Shown: piece by piece, positions 22,922 to 30,934 of the stretch
How positions within the stretch are numbered: the first letter of the stretch is position 1
Layout of the letters: each line of letters opens with the position of its first letter
Assembly (NCBI GenBank): GCA_014380485.1
Contig: JACMJU010000077.1
Coordinates: 1-36,048, forward strand
Source: Methyloceanibacter sp.
Lineage (GTDB): Bacteria; Pseudomonadota; Alphaproteobacteria; Rhizobiales; Methyloligellaceae
Reading direction: 5' to 3'
Length of the DNA stretch: 36,048 nt
The notes under the pieces: model-generated
Told to the model about the DNA's origin: nothing
The model's input: only the letters and a program-made list of their open reading frames with translations
Databases searched by the model: none
Made by a program: the position numbers and the translations under genes

Positions 22922-22996
22922 GCGGGTGTAGCTCAGGGGTAGAGCACAACCTTGCCAAGGTTGGGGTCGGGGGTTCGAATCCCCTCGCCCGCTCCA
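22922..22996 (+). tRNA. tRNA-Gly (anticodon GCC)
   Basis: A 75-nt cloverleaf with acceptor stem GCGGGTG/CGCCCGC (one G-U pair), D arm GTAGCTCAGGGGTAGAGC, anticodon loop in CCTTGCCAAGG with GCC, T arm GGGGGTTCGAATCCCC, discriminator T and an encoded CCA. GCC reads GGC/GGT glycine codons. Confidence 0.97.
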
Positions 22997-23512
22997 ATTT
23001 CTCAATCTTTGACATATGATCCAGCTGTCGCCACCGGGAGGGTGCGCCAGCTCGATCATCAGAATGACCGCTTCAAACTCTACTGATCTGGCAGGATACG
23101 AAAAAGCTTGGCATAGCCTGCGTCGCATTCGACTTGAAGCGCCGGCGGCAAGGGCGCCAATTGTTTGCTCGCATCGAGCAACAGTAGGAAGTCGAAGCGT
23201 GCGGCATCAGGGGTAAGCCGATTGGAAAATTCCGGGGCTTCTCCGGTTATCAGCAGTTCTTCGAGAACGGGCGGCCTAGCAATGGGTCGCGCCAGCGCTT
23301 TGTAGCGTGAGCGGACGGCGATTGGATGCTGCCCCCTTCTTGTGAACATGGAAGGCCAAAAGCATCCTGGGCAGTTGCCTTAGTGCCATTGACAGTCGAT
23401 GCTAATAACAGGCGACGCTAACAGACGCCTGAGCAATGCTGCCGGCTGTGATTCGTCGTGGCGGTCGTCTATTGCTCGGCTGAATCGATAGCGAACCGGC
23501 AGGAATTAAGGC
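22997..23512. other. 516-base interval without a supported gene
   Basis: Follows the tRNA. A minus-strand frame of 89 codons (23080-23349) has no visible ribosome-binding site and no family I recognise, so I only note it as possible. A 16-base match (CGGGGCTTCTCCGGTT, 23233-23248) to part of small RNA unit A is present. No tRNA 3'-end repeat or integrase is visible. Confidence 0.4.
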
Positions 23513-24739
23513 GTGGGCGTCAACGTCGCTCCTCAGAATCTATCCGTGCTGATCGATTTTCTGCTGTTCGCCGCCACGCTCGCCGGCGTCGCGGTTTTTC
23601 ATCGTCATACGCTTGCCGCCGCCCTCCTCGGCCTCGGCGCCATCACGCTCAAGAAGCTTTTGGGTGACGGCTTCGCCGAAGGCGCAGGGCTGGCAGGCCT
23701 GTTCGCGCATTTCGGGCATGAATGGGTACTCCTGGCGAACCTGTTCCTGCTTCTGGTCGGCTTTGCTGTCCTTGCCCGCCATTTCGAGGCAAGCCGCGTT
23801 CCTGACTGGATGCCGGCGGCTCTACCGGACAATTGGACCGGCGGTTTCGTGCTTCTGTGTCTCGTGTTCGTTGTCTCCTCATTCCTCGACAACATCGCGG
23901 CGGCACTTATCGGCGCGACCGTTGCACGAGAGGTTTTCAAAGGCCGCGTGCGCGTCGGTTACCTCGCCGCGATTGTCGCCGCGGCAAACGCCGGCGGCGC
24001 GGGTAGCGTCATCGGCGACACCACGACGACAATGCTTTGGATTGCGGGCGTCAGCCCGCTTTCCGTGCTTCACGCGTATGTCGCGGCCGTGTGTGCGCTC
24101 GTCATCTCGGGTATCCCCGCATCGCTCGCCCAACAGAAATACGCACCGATCGTCAAGGATCCGCCGTCAGGTTTGCGAATCTCGTTCAGGCATCTTGGCG
24201 TGGTCATCGTGGTGCTCGCGGCAGCGATCGCCGCCAATGTCGGGGCACATTTGCTCGACGCCCGCATGCTGGACGAGGTCCCCCTGATAGGGCTTGCGGT
24301 CGCCGCTGCCATTGTCGTGACCACCCCGGTCGCGCGGCCGGATTGGTCCATCCTTCCTGGAGCCGCACGCGGCGCGCTCTTTCTCATCGCTCTTGTCTCC
24401 GCGGCGTCGATGATGCCGGTCAAATCCTTGCCATTGCCCGGCTGGGAGACAGCGTTCGGGCTCGGCTTCGTCTCAGCCGTGTTCGACAATATTCCGCTGA
24501 CCGCGCTCGCCATAAAGCAGGACAACTACGATTGGGGTTTCCTGGCGTACGCCGTCGGTTTCGGCGGTTCGATGATTTGGTTCGGATCGTCCGCCGGCGT
24601 CGCGGTTGCGGGGCTAATGGGAGAGGCGAGATCCGTGGTCCGCTGGCTGACCGAGGGATGGCCCGTGGTCGTTGGCTATGTCGTCGGCTTCTTCATCATG
24701 CTTGCACTGCTCGGCTGGAACCCCGAAATTCTCTCGTAA
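23513..24739 (+). CDS. Ion-transporter superfamily permease (citrate transporter/NhaD-like)
   Basis: Integral membrane protein of 408 residues with about ten to eleven hydrophobic segments. It belongs to the IT superfamily (ArsB/NhaD/CitM), shown by two similar half-repeats with charged or polar breaks: VVSSFLDNIAAALIGATVA and NAGGAGSVIGDTTTTMLW in the first half; GFVSAVFDNIPLTALAI and FGGSMIWFGSSAGVAVAG in the second. The FLDN...GD(T)TTTMLW pattern is close to NhaD-type Na+/H+ antiporters, but such proteins are also annotated as citrate transporters, so the substrate is open. The GTG start at 23513 follows AGGAATTAAGGC. It is not part of an obvious operon and converges on the large L,D-transpeptidase gene. 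Confidence 0.8.
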   Translation: MGVNVAPQNLSVLIDFLLFAATLAGVAVFHRHTLAAALLGLGAITLKKLLGDGFAEGAGLAGLFAHFGHEWVLLANLFLLLVGFAVLARHFEASRVPDWMPAALPDNWTGGFVLLCLVFVVSSFLDNIAAALIGATVAREVFKGRVRVGYLAAIVAAANAGGAGSVIGDTTTTMLWIAGVSPLSVLHAYVAAVCALVISGIPASLAQQKYAPIVKDPPSGLRISFRHLGVVIVVLAAAIAANVGAHLLDARMLDEVPLIGLAVAAAIVVTTPVARPDWSILPGAARGALFLIALVSAASMMPVKSLPLPGWETAFGLGFVSAVFDNIPLTALAIKQDNYDWGFLAYAVGFGGSMIWFGSSAGVAVAGLMGEARSVVRWLTEGWPVVVGYVVGFFIMLALLGWNPEILS

Positions 24740-24765
24740 GCCCGACCAAGCGTTGGCCGAGCCAC

Positions 24766-26778
24766 CTACCAGGGCCAGGACGGGCCGCGGGAAACGCCCG
24801 GCCCGCGCGGATAGCGATAGCTGTAATCGAAAGAGGGACGGCGCACGCTCCGGCTCTTCTTCTTCCGGGGTTTGGGCCGGGACAGGTCGCCGTCGATGCT
24901 CGCGGCTGTGATCTTGGCCGGCATGTCCTTGGCCCACACAAGGAAGTCGGCGCCTTTCGTCAAGGCCGCCGAATTGATTGCCGTGTCGCCGATGATGAGC
25001 GAAGAGCCCGGCGTGAGCCGCTCGGAAATCTTCTGGCGAAGGTCATTCGAAATCTCGAGCCGGTCGAGCGCGGTCGCCGAATCGTCGCCCTGAAGGCTCA
25101 TCGCCATCCATCGTGTCGACGTCTCGCCCGGCGCAAATTTCAGGGCTGTGAAGATATGGGTGCCAAGCGGCGTTTCGGAATCCTTGAACGAGACCGGCAC
25201 ATCGAACACGCGGCCGAATTCCTGCCGTACCCACAGGTGACCTGCCGGAGGCGCGCCCTTGCCGGAAACCGCGTAGACCTTGTTCACCAGCTCGTCGTTG
25301 AGGGCGCCGGTCTCGGGCATGCCGTTCGCCTTCTGGAACTGCTTGATCGCGCTCACCGTTGCCTTGCCAAGGGTGCCGTCGAAGTCCTGCGGCATGAGAT
25401 AACCGAGTTCCGAAAATATCTGCTGAACGCCGATGATGCGGTCGCGCTGGGTCCGCCGCGTCACCAGAATGCGCAAGGGCGCCGTCGAGCGCGGCTCGGC
25501 GGCGAGGATGGCTGCGGCTTGCGCGCCGGCCATCAGCTTGGCGGCGACGACCGACGGCGGCGCATAGGTTTCGGGGAGGGCGCTTGCCTCCGTCGCGCCC
25601 GCTTGAGGCGTCGTCGATGCTCGATCCGCCGGCCCCGTGGTGGCGGCCGGCGTGGGGGCAATTTCTATAGCTAGGCTCGCTTGCTCGACCGGTTTGGCCT
25701 CCATGCTCGTGGACTCGGCCGGTTTGGGCGGGGCGACGGTGGGGACCTCGGTTATGGGAGCGGTTGAAGGCGCCGCGCTCTCGACCGGTGTCGTTTCGGC
25801 GGCGTGAGCTTCGACGACCGGAGCGGCCTCCGCCAGCCTGACGAGCGACGGCTCGGGGGCATTGGCCTCATCGAGCGCATGCCCACTCGTATTCGCCGCC
25901 TGATCTGTCGGGTCTTCGTCGTGAGAGCCGTCCTCGGTCGCCACGCCGGCGAATGGATCGAAGGCATGGGCGTGCGTATCCTCGACCTTTGCGGGATCCT
26001 CTTTGGGAGACGAAGCGGCCTCTCCGCCGATCGCCTCGGCCTCAAGCGACGAGGGGACATCCGTGGTGGAGCCGGACAGAGCGACTCTCGCGAGCATGCC
26101 GGGGTGGGTCTTCACCGGCGCCATTGGCACGGCTTCGTTGCGCGATTGACGCTTCGGGGGTTCCTCTTGCTTGACCATCGCCGGCGGGGCGGGCGGAGGC
26201 AGGGGTTGGAACAGATTGGCGTGCTCGATCAACCGCGGCGCCAGACGGTCGCGAGTCACGATCACGTTGTCGCCGACCGTCGTGATCTTGAACAGCTTCG
26301 GCGCAAAGGAGAAGGGCAGCCGGATGCAGCCATGCGAGGCGGGATAGCCGGGCACGACGCCCGCGTGCAGCGCCGTGCCGGACCAGGTGATCCGGTTCAT
26401 CCACGGCATCGGCGCGCCGCTATAGAGGTTGGAGTGATGATGCCTATGCTTTTCGAGAATACTGAACACGCCGGCCTTGGTGGCGTAGCCGCGCATTCCC
26501 GTGGAGACGCTGGAGCTCGCGATGAGTGTCATGCCGCGATAGACATCGACCTTCTGCGAGCCGAGTGAGACGACGAGCGTCATCGGCTCGCCATCGGCCG
26601 GGTCGGGGATCGCCGCGGCGACCGGTTTCTCTGCGTTCCTGCGCTTCTTGGCTTCAGCCGGCAGCGACGCGCCGACAGCGGCGGCAAGTGCCGCAATGCC
26701 AAGGAATGTCAAAAATGTCGAAGAAATCCGCCGGGCGGACTGAGCCGCCGGTCCCTTCATTAACTCGGTACGCAACAC
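24766..26778 (-). CDS. Large L,D-transpeptidase with peptidoglycan-binding domain
   Basis: A 670-residue envelope protein. A signal sequence (hydrophobic 21-40, cleavage near PAEA) is followed by the YkuD catalytic domain (about 65-180) with H138 and SHGC (148-151, nucleophile C151) in HAGVVPGYPASHGCIRLP. A long Pro/Ala/Glu/Thr-rich linker covers about 190-430. A peptidoglycan_binding_1 domain lies at about 438-500 (IIGVQQIFSELGYLMPQDFDG, AIKQFQKANGMPETG). The C-terminal part (about 515-640: FDVPVSFKDSETPLGTHIF, SSLIIGDTAIN) resembles a second, noncatalytic YkuD-like segment and ends in a basic, Tyr/Pro-rich tail. It should make 3-3 cross-links or attach proteins to peptidoglycan; both are inferred from the family. 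The start may be 26778 or 26760. Confidence 0.9.
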   Translation of the reverse strand: MLRTELMKGPAAQSARRISSTFLTFLGIAALAAAVGASLPAEAKKRRNAEKPVAAAIPDPADGEPMTLVVSLGSQKVDVYRGMTLIASSSVSTGMRGYATKAGVFSILEKHRHHHSNLYSGAPMPWMNRITWSGTALHAGVVPGYPASHGCIRLPFSFAPKLFKITTVGDNVIVTRDRLAPRLIEHANLFQPLPPPAPPAMVKQEEPPKRQSRNEAVPMAPVKTHPGMLARVALSGSTTDVPSSLEAEAIGGEAASSPKEDPAKVEDTHAHAFDPFAGVATEDGSHDEDPTDQAANTSGHALDEANAPEPSLVRLAEAAPVVEAHAAETTPVESAAPSTAPITEVPTVAPPKPAESTSMEAKPVEQASLAIEIAPTPAATTGPADRASTTPQAGATEASALPETYAPPSVVAAKLMAGAQAAAILAAEPRSTAPLRILVTRRTQRDRIIGVQQIFSELGYLMPQDFDGTLGKATVSAIKQFQKANGMPETGALNDELVNKVYAVSGKGAPPAGHLWVRQEFGRVFDVPVSFKDSETPLGTHIFTALKFAPGETSTRWMAMSLQGDDSATALDRLEISNDLRQKISERLTPGSSLIIGDTAINSAALTKGADFLVWAKDMPAKITAASIDGDLSRPKPRKKKSRSVRRPSFDYSYRYPRGPGVSRGPSWPW

Positions 26779-26819
26779 ACACGCTCCCCGTCAACGGCCG
26801 CACCCATAGGCAGCCCCCA

Positions 26820-26845
26820 AGTGTGATTCCCCCACGAATCACACT
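26820..26845. promoter_or_regulatory. Perfect inverted repeat with two GANTC sites upstream of the L,D-transpeptidase gene
   Basis: AGTGTGATTC and GAATCACACT form a 10-bp perfect inverted repeat with a 6-base spacer, 42 bp upstream of the ATG at 26778. Each arm ends in a CcrM-type GANTC site. On the minus strand it overlaps the -35 position of a possible promoter with -10 TATGGG. It could be an operator or a methylation-sensitive site; it has no T-tail to act as terminator. Confidence 0.5.
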
Positions 26846-27264
26846 AAAAGAGGCACTCCCATTTGACCAGCGGAAGCCTTCCAATCGCCTAACGCCCGGG
26901 CCGGCGCCGAAGTTCTGCGCCGGGCGGCGTCCGCGAACAAAAATCGCGCAACTTCTAGAACTTACGTGCACATTTGGGCGGTTTTAGTCTCCTCGTGTGG
27001 CGGGCATGGGCCGCGAATAAACTTTGGCCTGTTTCATTCGCGCCACACCCGGAACGAGTTGGCGGCCACCGCCTCCGCGACTCCTGGCAACACCTGTCGC
27101 AACAGTCTTGGCCGATGGCGGCGTTCTCGAAACGACGGACAGGCTGCCGCCGCCGCCGCTCAATCTGCTTGACCCGCCGAGGACCGCGAAAGCGCTTGCT
27201 TCGGTTGCGGCCGCTCAATACACGAAGGGGCCTAGCGGACTGCGCTGGTTAGGGGAGTATCTTC
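26846..27264. other. Intergenic region upstream of lemA
   Basis: About 420 bases with no gene I can support; the open frames are short and shadow-like. It includes a GC-rich hairpin (26901-26923, CCGGCGC/GCGCCGG) and presumably the lemA promoter, which I could not place. Confidence 0.4.
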
Positions 27265-27876
27265 ATGCTGGCACTGACCCACGCCCGGCCGGGCAATTTC
27301 GCCCGGGCCGCCGGCCTGATCCTTGCGGGCCTAATGCTCGCCGGCTGCGGCATCAACACCATTCCCACATTGCAAGAGCGGGCCAAGGCGGCATGGAGCC
27401 AGGTCTTGAACCAATATCAGCGCCGGGCCGACCTCATTCCCAATCTGGTCGAGACCGTCAAGGGTTACGCCGCGCAGGAAAGCAAGGTCCTGACCGATGT
27501 CGTCGAGGCCCGCGCCAAGGCGACCCAAGTGCAGATTCCGCCCGACATCCTAACCAATCCCGAGGCGTTCCAGAAGTTTCAGGAGGCGCAGAACGGCCTC
27601 TCCGGCGCGCTCGGGCGCCTGCTCGTGATCACCGAGAACTATCCGGAGCTCAAGTCCAACCAGAATTTCCTGGCGCTTCAGTCGCAGCTCGAGGGCACCG
27701 AGAACCGCATCGCCGTTGCGCGGCAGGACTACATTACGGCGGTCAAGGATTACAACACCGAGCTCAGAACGATCCCCGGCCGCTGGTGGCGGGCGTTGCT
27801 CTATCCCGACGCCGAGCCGATGCAGAACTTCACTGCCGCGGAAGGCACGGAAAAACCCCCGGAGGTCAAGTTCTAG
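27265..27876 (+). CDS. lemA: LemA family lipoprotein
   Basis: A 203-residue LemA-family protein. The N-terminus is a lipoprotein signal with lipobox LAGC (Cys28). The helical core has the family pattern NQYQRRADLIPNLVETVKGYAAQE, then ENYPELKSNQNFLALQSQLEGTENRIAVARQDY and YNTELRTIPGRWW. The biochemical role of LemA proteins is unknown. The ATG at 27265 has AGGGGAG upstream. The two TPM-domain genes follow; lemA-TPM pairing is very common and suggests a shared membrane-associated function. Confidence 0.93.
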   Translation: MLALTHARPGNFARAAGLILAGLMLAGCGINTIPTLQERAKAAWSQVLNQYQRRADLIPNLVETVKGYAAQESKVLTDVVEARAKATQVQIPPDILTNPEAFQKFQEAQNGLSGALGRLLVITENYPELKSNQNFLALQSQLEGTENRIAVARQDYITAVKDYNTELRTIPGRWWRALLYPDAEPMQNFTAAEGTEKPPEVKF

Positions 27877-27900
27877 CGTCAGCCCAGTTGGGGGGCTCTC

Positions 27901-28677
27901 ATGGCCGTTGTTCGGGCTATCGGCGGGATGACGTTGGCCACGGCGCTTGCACTGTTTCTGCTGCCGGCCGCCGCCGAACCGGTCTTTCCCGAGCTGACCG
28001 GTCGCGTGGTCGATGACGCCAGCCTGCTGAGTTACCCCGAGGAAGTCGCCGTTACCGCCGATCTCAAGGCGCTCGAGGACAAGAGCTCCGATCAGCTCGT
28101 GGTCGTCACTCTGCCCTCGCTGCAAGGCTACGCCATAGAGGAGTTCGGCTATCAGCTCGGCCGCCGTTGGGGCATCGGCACCGAGAAACTGAACAACGGC
28201 GTCATCCTCATCGTCGCGCCCAAAGAGCGCAAAGTCCGAATCGAGGTTGGAAGCGGCCTAGAGGGCACCCTCACCGACGCGCTGTCGAAAATCATCATCG
28301 AGAACGCGATCCTGCCGCGCTTTCGCGAAGGCGACTTCGTCGGCGGCATCAAGAACGGGGTCCGCGACATCGCGCTCGTGCTCACCGGCGATGCCGCCGA
28401 GGTCGAAGCGCGCGCCAAGGCACGCATGGATGCCGACGATCCGATGATCCCATGGCTCTTCATCATCCTCTGGCTCGCGATCTTTCTGTGGATTGCCTAC
28501 AGCATCTGGCGCAGCACCCGCTACGCCGCGGACGCGGGCCGGGGCACCGCCGGTCCTATTCTTATTCCGGGACCGAATTGGAATGGCGGCGGCTGGAGTG
28601 GCGGCGGCGGTGGCGGTGGCGGCTTCTCCGGCGGGGGCGGCAGCTTTGGCGGGGGCGGGGCCTCGGGAGGATGGTAG
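27901..28677 (+). CDS. TPM-domain protein with Gly-rich tail
   Basis: A 258-residue TPM (TLP18.3/Psb32/MOLO-1) protein. Signal peptide (residues 1-25, cleavage near AAAEP), then the TPM domain (about 30-160: LTGRVVDDASLLS, DQLVVVTLPSLQGYAIEEFGYQLGRRWGIG, RIEVGSGLEGTLTDALS). A transmembrane segment lies at about 185-205, and the tail is rich in Gly and Ser (GGGGFSGGGGSFGGGGASGGW). It follows lemA by 24 bp. The Gly-rich end after the membrane segment is typical of the family; function is not established. Confidence 0.92.
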   Translation: MAVVRAIGGMTLATALALFLLPAAAEPVFPELTGRVVDDASLLSYPEEVAVTADLKALEDKSSDQLVVVTLPSLQGYAIEEFGYQLGRRWGIGTEKLNNGVILIVAPKERKVRIEVGSGLEGTLTDALSKIIIENAILPRFREGDFVGGIKNGVRDIALVLTGDAAEVEARAKARMDADDPMIPWLFIILWLAIFLWIAYSIWRSTRYAADAGRGTAGPILIPGPNWNGGGWSGGGGGGGGFSGGGGSFGGGGASGGW

Positions 28678-28688
28678 GACCACTTCTC

Positions 28689-29321
28689 ATGCAGCCCTTT
28701 ACGGCCGAAGATCAGGCTGCCATCTCGGCGGCCATCGCCCGCGCCGAGCAGAAGACGAGCGGCGAGATCGTGGTCGTTGCCGCCATCGCCTCCGACGGCT
28801 ACCGCTCGTTCGGACTGCTATGGGCGGCGCTGCTCGCCCTCGCCGTGCCGCTTCCGCTGGTCTTCGCCAGCAAATGGCCGGTGCAGTACATCTATTTGCT
28901 CCAGCTTGCGGCGTTTCTCGTTTTCCTGGTCCTGTTCCAACTGGACCGCATCCGCTATTTGCTCGTGCCCCCCGCCATCAAACGCGCCCGCGCCCATCAA
29001 CGCGCCGTTGAGCAGTTCCTGGTCCAGAACATGCACACCACCAAGGGGCGCACCGGCGTTCTCATCTATGTTTCGTTCATGGAGCGCTTCGCCGAGGTCA
29101 TCGCCGATGAGGGCATCTACCGCAAGGTGCCCCCTTCGACCTGGGAGGACGCGGTGGGCGAGCTCACCAATCACCTCGCGCGCGGCACCGCCACCGAAGG
29201 CTTCATCCGCGCGATCGAGCGCTGCGGAAAGATTCTCGCCAAGCATTTCCCGCCGGGCCGGGTGGCCGACAACGAACTCCCCAACCATTTGATCGTGCTC
29301 GATGCCTACGGGCGGCCTTAA
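28689..29321 (+). CDS. Second TPM-domain membrane protein
   Basis: A 210-residue protein starting MQPFTAEDQAAISAAI, which resembles proteins annotated as TPM-domain or DUF-type partners of the preceding gene. EQKTSGEIVVVAA starts the TPM fold; two transmembrane segments (about 40-58 and 62-80) split it from the rest (TGVLIYVSFMERFAEVIADEGI, LARGTATEGFIRAIERCG). I chose the ATG at 28689 because AGGA lies 9 bases before it; the ATG at 28671 overlaps the previous stop and has no spaced site. The end overlaps the start of the MFS gene by 20 bp. Confidence 0.88.
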   Translation: MQPFTAEDQAAISAAIARAEQKTSGEIVVVAAIASDGYRSFGLLWAALLALAVPLPLVFASKWPVQYIYLLQLAAFLVFLVLFQLDRIRYLLVPPAIKRARAHQRAVEQFLVQNMHTTKGRTGVLIYVSFMERFAEVIADEGIYRKVPPSTWEDAVGELTNHLARGTATEGFIRAIERCGKILAKHFPPGRVADNELPNHLIVLDAYGRP

Positions 29322-30705
29322 GCGACCGGGCACCGTTCCGGGCGATCGGGCCGAGCGAACGGGGAAGCGCGCCCTGTTCGGCTGGGTGATGTTCGATTGG
29401 GCGACGCAGCCCTTCTACACCCTGGTCGTCACCTTTCTGTTTGCGCCCTATTTCGTGAATGGCTTCATGGCCGACCCGGCGCAGGGCGCGGCGCTTTGGG
29501 CCTACGCCACCGGCATCGCCGAGTTGATCGCCGCGGCGCTCGCGCCGGTGCTCGGCGCCATCGCCGATGCCGGCCAGCCGCGCAAGCCCTGGATCGCCGC
29601 TTTTTCGGTCATGCTCGTTGTCGGGCTGTGCGGTCTTTGGTTTGCGGCCCCCGGACGCACCGATCTCGCGCCGCTCGTGCTCGTCGCCTTCGGCCTTGCC
29701 ATCCTCGGCGCCGAGCTCGCCACCGTGTTCACCAACGCCATGATGGTGTCGCTCGTCCCGGACAGGCGGCTCGGCACGCTGTCGGGCCTCGGCTGGGCGG
29801 CGGGCTATGTCGGCGGTCTCGTCAGCCTCGCGCTGGTCGCCGGTCTCTTCGTCGCCGATCCCAGCACCGGCAAGACCCTGCTTGGACTTCCGCCGCTCGT
29901 GCCGCTCGATCACTCAACGCGCGAAGGCGACCGTCTCGTGGGTCCGTTCTCGGCGCTGTGGTATCTCGTGTTCGTTCTGCCGCTCTTTCTGTTCACGCCG
30001 GATCGGCGCGAAAAGAAGCCCCTTCAAGCGCACGCGGTGAGCGCGGGTCTCGCCCAGCTTGTGCGCTCGGTGAAGGATCTCGTGCAAAACCACGCGCAAG
30101 TCGCGCTGTTCCTGCTGGCGCGCATGCTCTACGCCGACGGACTCGGCGCGGTATTCGCTTTCGGCGGCATCTATGCCGCCACCGTGTTCGGCTGGGGCGC
30201 CACCGAGCTCGGCCTGTTCGGCATCATCCTCACCATCGCCGGGACCATCGGCGCTGCACTCGGCGGCCCGCTCGACGACCGCAGAGGCTCCAAGGCGGTC
30301 ATCGTGCTTGCGCTTTGCCTGTTCATCGCCGCCTCGATCGGCGTGCTGTCGGTCGGCCACGACCATGTCTTGTTCGTGCTTCCGGTCGCGGCGAAAGTTC
30401 AAGGCAGCGCGCCGTTCGCCTCGGCGGGCGAGCAGGTCTATCTCGTCTTCGCTATTCTCATCGGGCTCGCCTCCGGTCCGATCCAATCGTCGAGCCGTAC
30501 TTTGCTCGCAAGGATGTGTCCGCCCGGCAAGACCACCGAGTTCTTCGGCTTCTTCTCCTTTTCCGGCAAGATCACGGCGTTCGCAGCGCCGCTCGCAATC
30601 GCCGCGGTCACCCACGCGACGGGCAGTCAGCGGCTCGGCATCGGCACGAGCCTCGTCTTTCTCATCGCCGGCCTCCTGCTCCTGCTGCGCATCAAAGCCA
30701 AGTAG
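29302..30705 (+). CDS. MFS transporter, UMF1 (Atg22-like) family
   Basis: A 467-residue multi-spanning transporter. The start region LFGWVMFDWATQPFYTLVVTF is the UMF1 signature, followed by GLSGLGWAAGYVGGL, a central loop (about 205-235) and FAFGGIYAATVFGW and LGGPLDDRRGSK in the second half. GPIQSSSRTLLARMCPPGKTTEFFGFF near the C-terminus is the other family hallmark. Substrate unknown; related proteins are putative effluxers of amino acids or similar solutes. It overlaps the preceding gene by 20 bp, so it is co-translated with the lemA-TPM group. Confidence 0.9.
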   Translation: MPTGGLKRPGTVPGDRAERTGKRALFGWVMFDWATQPFYTLVVTFLFAPYFVNGFMADPAQGAALWAYATGIAELIAAALAPVLGAIADAGQPRKPWIAAFSVMLVVGLCGLWFAAPGRTDLAPLVLVAFGLAILGAELATVFTNAMMVSLVPDRRLGTLSGLGWAAGYVGGLVSLALVAGLFVADPSTGKTLLGLPPLVPLDHSTREGDRLVGPFSALWYLVFVLPLFLFTPDRREKKPLQAHAVSAGLAQLVRSVKDLVQNHAQVALFLLARMLYADGLGAVFAFGGIYAATVFGWGATELGLFGIILTIAGTIGAALGGPLDDRRGSKAVIVLALCLFIAASIGVLSVGHDHVLFVLPVAAKVQGSAPFASAGEQVYLVFAILIGLASGPIQSSSRTLLARMCPPGKTTEFFGFFSFSGKITAFAAPLAIAAVTHATGSQRLGIGTSLVFLIAGLLLLLRIKAK

Positions 30706-30743
30706 CTCATCAACGAGCGCTCACCTCGACTGGCCTCGAACCT

Positions 30744-30903
30744 CCCTCCCCTTGATGGGGAGGGGGCGCGCTCTTTTGAGCGCGGCCGGGTGGGGTGAGA
30801 CGCCAGCCCCCACCCCAGCGTCGCGCTTTCGCGCTCAAGCAGCGAAGCGGTAGCGCACCGAAGAAGCGCGACGCCGGACCTCCCCACGAGGGGGAGGTCC
30901 GGC
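30744..30903. repeat. Composite palindromic intergenic repeat
   Basis: Several inverted repeats are packed between convergent genes: CCCTCCCC/GGGGAGGG (30744-30764), CGCGCTC/GAGCGCG (30767-30784), GGGTGGGG/CCCCACCC (30788-30815), AGCGCGACGC with its complement (30818-30827 and 30865-30874), and a 13-bp stem from 30873 to 30903 with loop ACGAG. The CCTCCCC...GGGGAGG pattern is like the dispersed intergenic palindromes of Hyphomicrobiales. It may also terminate both neighbouring transcripts. Confidence 0.6.
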
Positions 30904-30934
30904 CGCCTTTGGTGCTTAGCACAAGGGGAGGCTA

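Noticed and set aside
24037-25674. 545-codon plus-strand ORF
   Set aside because: Shadow of the permease and the large L,D-transpeptidase genes.
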